The translations under genes and the position numbers were made by a program. Of a DNA stretch of 64,000 nt, positions 62,372 to 64,000 are shown piece after piece. The notes beneath the pieces are model-generated. The model was not told where the DNA came from. It saw only the letters and a list, made by a program, of their open reading frames with translations, and ran no database searches. Source of the stretch: Acidobacteriota bacterium (GTDB lineage Bacteria; Acidobacteriota; Blastocatellia; RBC074); NCBI GenBank assembly GCA_016196035.1, contig JACPYM010000095.1:62001-126000 (forward strand), given 5' to 3'. Position 1 is the stretch's first letter; every line of letters begins with the position of its first letter.

Positions 62372-62602
62372 AATATTTTCCTTTAATTTGGTTCTTGGGG
62401 CGTTTGACAGGTTTGCTGTATCGAAAATTGAGAAGCGGCTGACTGCTTGCACTTCAGAATTGATTATAGCTACTGGCAAGGATAATGAAAGGTTTAGTCT
62501 TGTCTGAATAAAAAACGGCGGGTTTGCAAACAACAACTGGCTCGCCATATACAAAGCAAGAGAAGAGAAAACACTATCCCAGATGCTACAATGCCCGCCA
62601 TT
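62372..62602. other. 231-bp AT-rich divergent promoter region
   Basis: Lies between the membrane-protein gene (minus) and radA (plus) and is more AT-rich than most of the window. No repeats of the R1, R2 or heptamer type and no supported gene are seen. I could not fix exact promoter boxes. Confidence 0.5.
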
Positions 62603-63982
62603 ATGGCAACCAAAGCTCCCAAAACAGTGTATGCGTGTCAGACCTGCGGCTATCAGTCGGCCAAGTGGCTGGGCAAGTGCCCGGATTGCAATTCGTGGAA
62701 TTCGTTTGTCGAAGAACGCGAGCGTGAGACGCCCAAAACAGGCACGCCAGTATCGCGCGGCGGGTTGAAATTGCGCGAGAGCAAGCCCGTCGCCTTCAAC
62801 GCCATCCCCGCGCAGGATGAGGCGCGTGAGGTCACGGGCATCGAAGAGTTCGACCGCGTGCTGGGCGGCGGCATCGTGCCGGGTTCGCTGGTGCTGATCG
62901 GCGGCGAGCCAGGCATCGGCAAGTCTACGTTGCTGTCGCAGGTAGCCGACAAACTCAGCGGAATGTATGGCAGCGTGCTGTACGTTTCGGGCGAAGAGAG
63001 CGAGCGCCAGATCAAGCTGCGCGGCGAACGGCTGGGCATTCATCCTGAGAATCTGTTTTTGCTGTCGGAAACCTCGCTCGACCGCATCTTTGACGAACTC
63101 GAGCGCCTGCAGCCCCAGGCGATCATCATTGATTCCGTCCAGACGGTTTATTCTTCAAAGCTGGAAAGCGCGCCGGGTTCGGTCTCACAGGTGCGCGAGG
63201 TCGCGGGGCAGTTGCTGATGGTGGCGAAGAACTTGACTGTGCCCATCTTCCTGATCGGCCACGTGACCAAAGAGGGCGCGATTGCCGGGCCGAAGGCGTT
63301 GGAACACATCGTGGATACAGTGTTGTATTTTGAGGGCGAGCGGCATCATAACCATCGCCTGTTGCGCGCGGCCAAGAATCGTTTTGGCGCGGCGAATGAG
63401 TTGGGCGTGTTTGAAATGACCAGCAAGGGGTTGATCGGCGTGCCCAACCCTTCGGAAGTGTTTTTGAGCGAGCGCCCGATTGGCGCGTCCGGTTCGGCGG
63501 TGATAGCGGCGATGGAAGGCACGCGGCCCATGCTGGTCGAGATTCAGGCGCTGGTCGCTTCGTCCAAATTCGGCACGGGCCGCCGCACGACGCAGGGCGT
63601 GGAGTTGAATCGCGTGGCGTTGTTGGTCGCAATGCTCGAAAAGCGCGTCGGGATGCAAGTGAGCGGCGATGACATCTTCGTCAACCTGGTCGGCGGCATC
63701 GCGCTCGATGAACCGGCGGTGGATTTGGGCATCGTGGCGGCGGTGGTGTCCAGCTTCCGCAACATCCCGCTCGATGAGCACGCGATTGTGTTTGGCGAAC
63801 TCGGCTTGGCGGGCGAAGTGCGCGCGACCAGCCACGCGCAGTTGCGTTTGCGCGAAGCCATTCGCATGGGCTTCAAGCGCGTGGTGATGCCGAAAAATAA
63901 CTTGAGCGGCCTGGAGCCGGATGACCGCATCGAGATTATTGGGGTGCGGTCGGTGACGGATGCGTTGGATGCGTTGTTTTGA
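62603..63982 (+). CDS. radA: DNA repair protein RadA
   Basis: A 459-residue protein of standard length. A C4 zinc motif (YACQTCGYQ and CPDCNSW) opens the chain, then the RecA-like ATPase core with GGEPGIGKSTLLSQ (Walker A near residues 97-104), IIIDSVQTVYS, the RadA-specific KNRFG motif, and the Lon-protease-like C-terminal domain (VNLVGGIALDEPAVDLGIVA). RadA promotes branch migration of recombination intermediates. The protein is complete within the window. ATG 62603 is preferred over ATG 62591 as it gives the usual N-terminus (MATKAPKTVYACQTCG); neither has a strong ribosome-binding site. Confidence 0.97.
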   Translation: MATKAPKTVYACQTCGYQSAKWLGKCPDCNSWNSFVEERERETPKTGTPVSRGGLKLRESKPVAFNAIPAQDEAREVTGIEEFDRVLGGGIVPGSLVLIGGEPGIGKSTLLSQVADKLSGMYGSVLYVSGEESERQIKLRGERLGIHPENLFLLSETSLDRIFDELERLQPQAIIIDSVQTVYSSKLESAPGSVSQVREVAGQLLMVAKNLTVPIFLIGHVTKEGAIAGPKALEHIVDTVLYFEGERHHNHRLLRAAKNRFGAANELGVFEMTSKGLIGVPNPSEVFLSERPIGASGSAVIAAMEGTRPMLVEIQALVASSKFGTGRRTTQGVELNRVALLVAMLEKRVGMQVSGDDIFVNLVGGIALDEPAVDLGIVAAVVSSFRNIPLDEHAIVFGELGLAGEVRATSHAQLRLREAIRMGFKRVVMPKNNLSGLEPDDRIEIIGVRSVTDALDALF

Positions 63983-64000
63983 AGCGCGTCTTCGCTTGTC

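Noticed and set aside
61457-63043. A 528-codon form of the AT-rich membrane protein gene.
   Set aside because: The upstream 224 codons lie antisense to radA, and a clear ribosome-binding site and start are found at 62371.

Overview
The window is GC-rich, gene-dense bacterial chromosome, most likely from an Acidobacteriota member (Blastocatellia or Solibacteres type). The evidence is five secreted proteins ending in the Solibacter-type C-terminal domain (TIGR03437-like), a winged-helix/TPR and PD40 protein repertoire typical of the phylum, and the C-terminal TPR region of an acidobacterial-type Ser/Thr kinase at the left edge. The assignment rests on protein style, since there is no rRNA or tRNA gene to anchor it.

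Layout. 1-790: C-terminal part of a kinase/TPR protein. 985-5844 (minus): part of an F-type ATP synthase operon (two b-type subunits, delta, alpha, gamma) followed by a VanZ-like gene; beta, epsilon, a and c are not here. 6048-30442: a region of large secreted adhesin-like proteins (LamG, FG-GAP, Kelch, sorbosone dehydrogenase, He_PIG/dockerin/cohesin-like modules) plus a pseudopilin and a badly decayed pseudogene carrying a MITE-like insertion. Embedded in it on the plus strand is a sigma factor - anti-sigma - CHAT/TPR protease cluster (19127-24262). 30679-33032: selB with a small AT-rich secreted gene upstream. 33423-40112: a 2229-residue TamB-Omp85 fusion, then a VapBC-like pair, small membrane or secreted proteins and corA. 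43859-50599 (minus): a winged-helix/PD40 regulator, then a TIR-domain gene followed by a KGGVGR-type ATPase/STAND-winged-helix/TPR membrane protein, the best candidate for an undescribed signalling or defence module. 51153-63982: metabolic and envelope genes (Gfo/Idh/MocA, WbaP-like sugar transferase, fatty-acyl-CoA ligase, esterase-like protein, GT39-like transferase, alpha/beta hydrolase, DinB), an AT-rich membrane protein and radA.

Intergenic space is unusually rich in palindromic elements. There are (i) about 180-bp inverted-repeat elements with TAGATCGG-type ends and a GCGCGCGTGAGCAAGCGG core, five copies plus a core-only relative; (ii) GCAACCTGCCGAGGTTGC elements, three copies; (iii) many hairpins whose arms are built of 7-bp tandem repeats with a different heptamer at each locus; and (iv) several single palindromes. 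They sit at gene ends, sometimes supply stop codons, and occasionally lie inside genes. The envelope theme (ATP synthase, secreted adhesins, TamB/Omp85, glycan assembly) dominates the identifiable biology.
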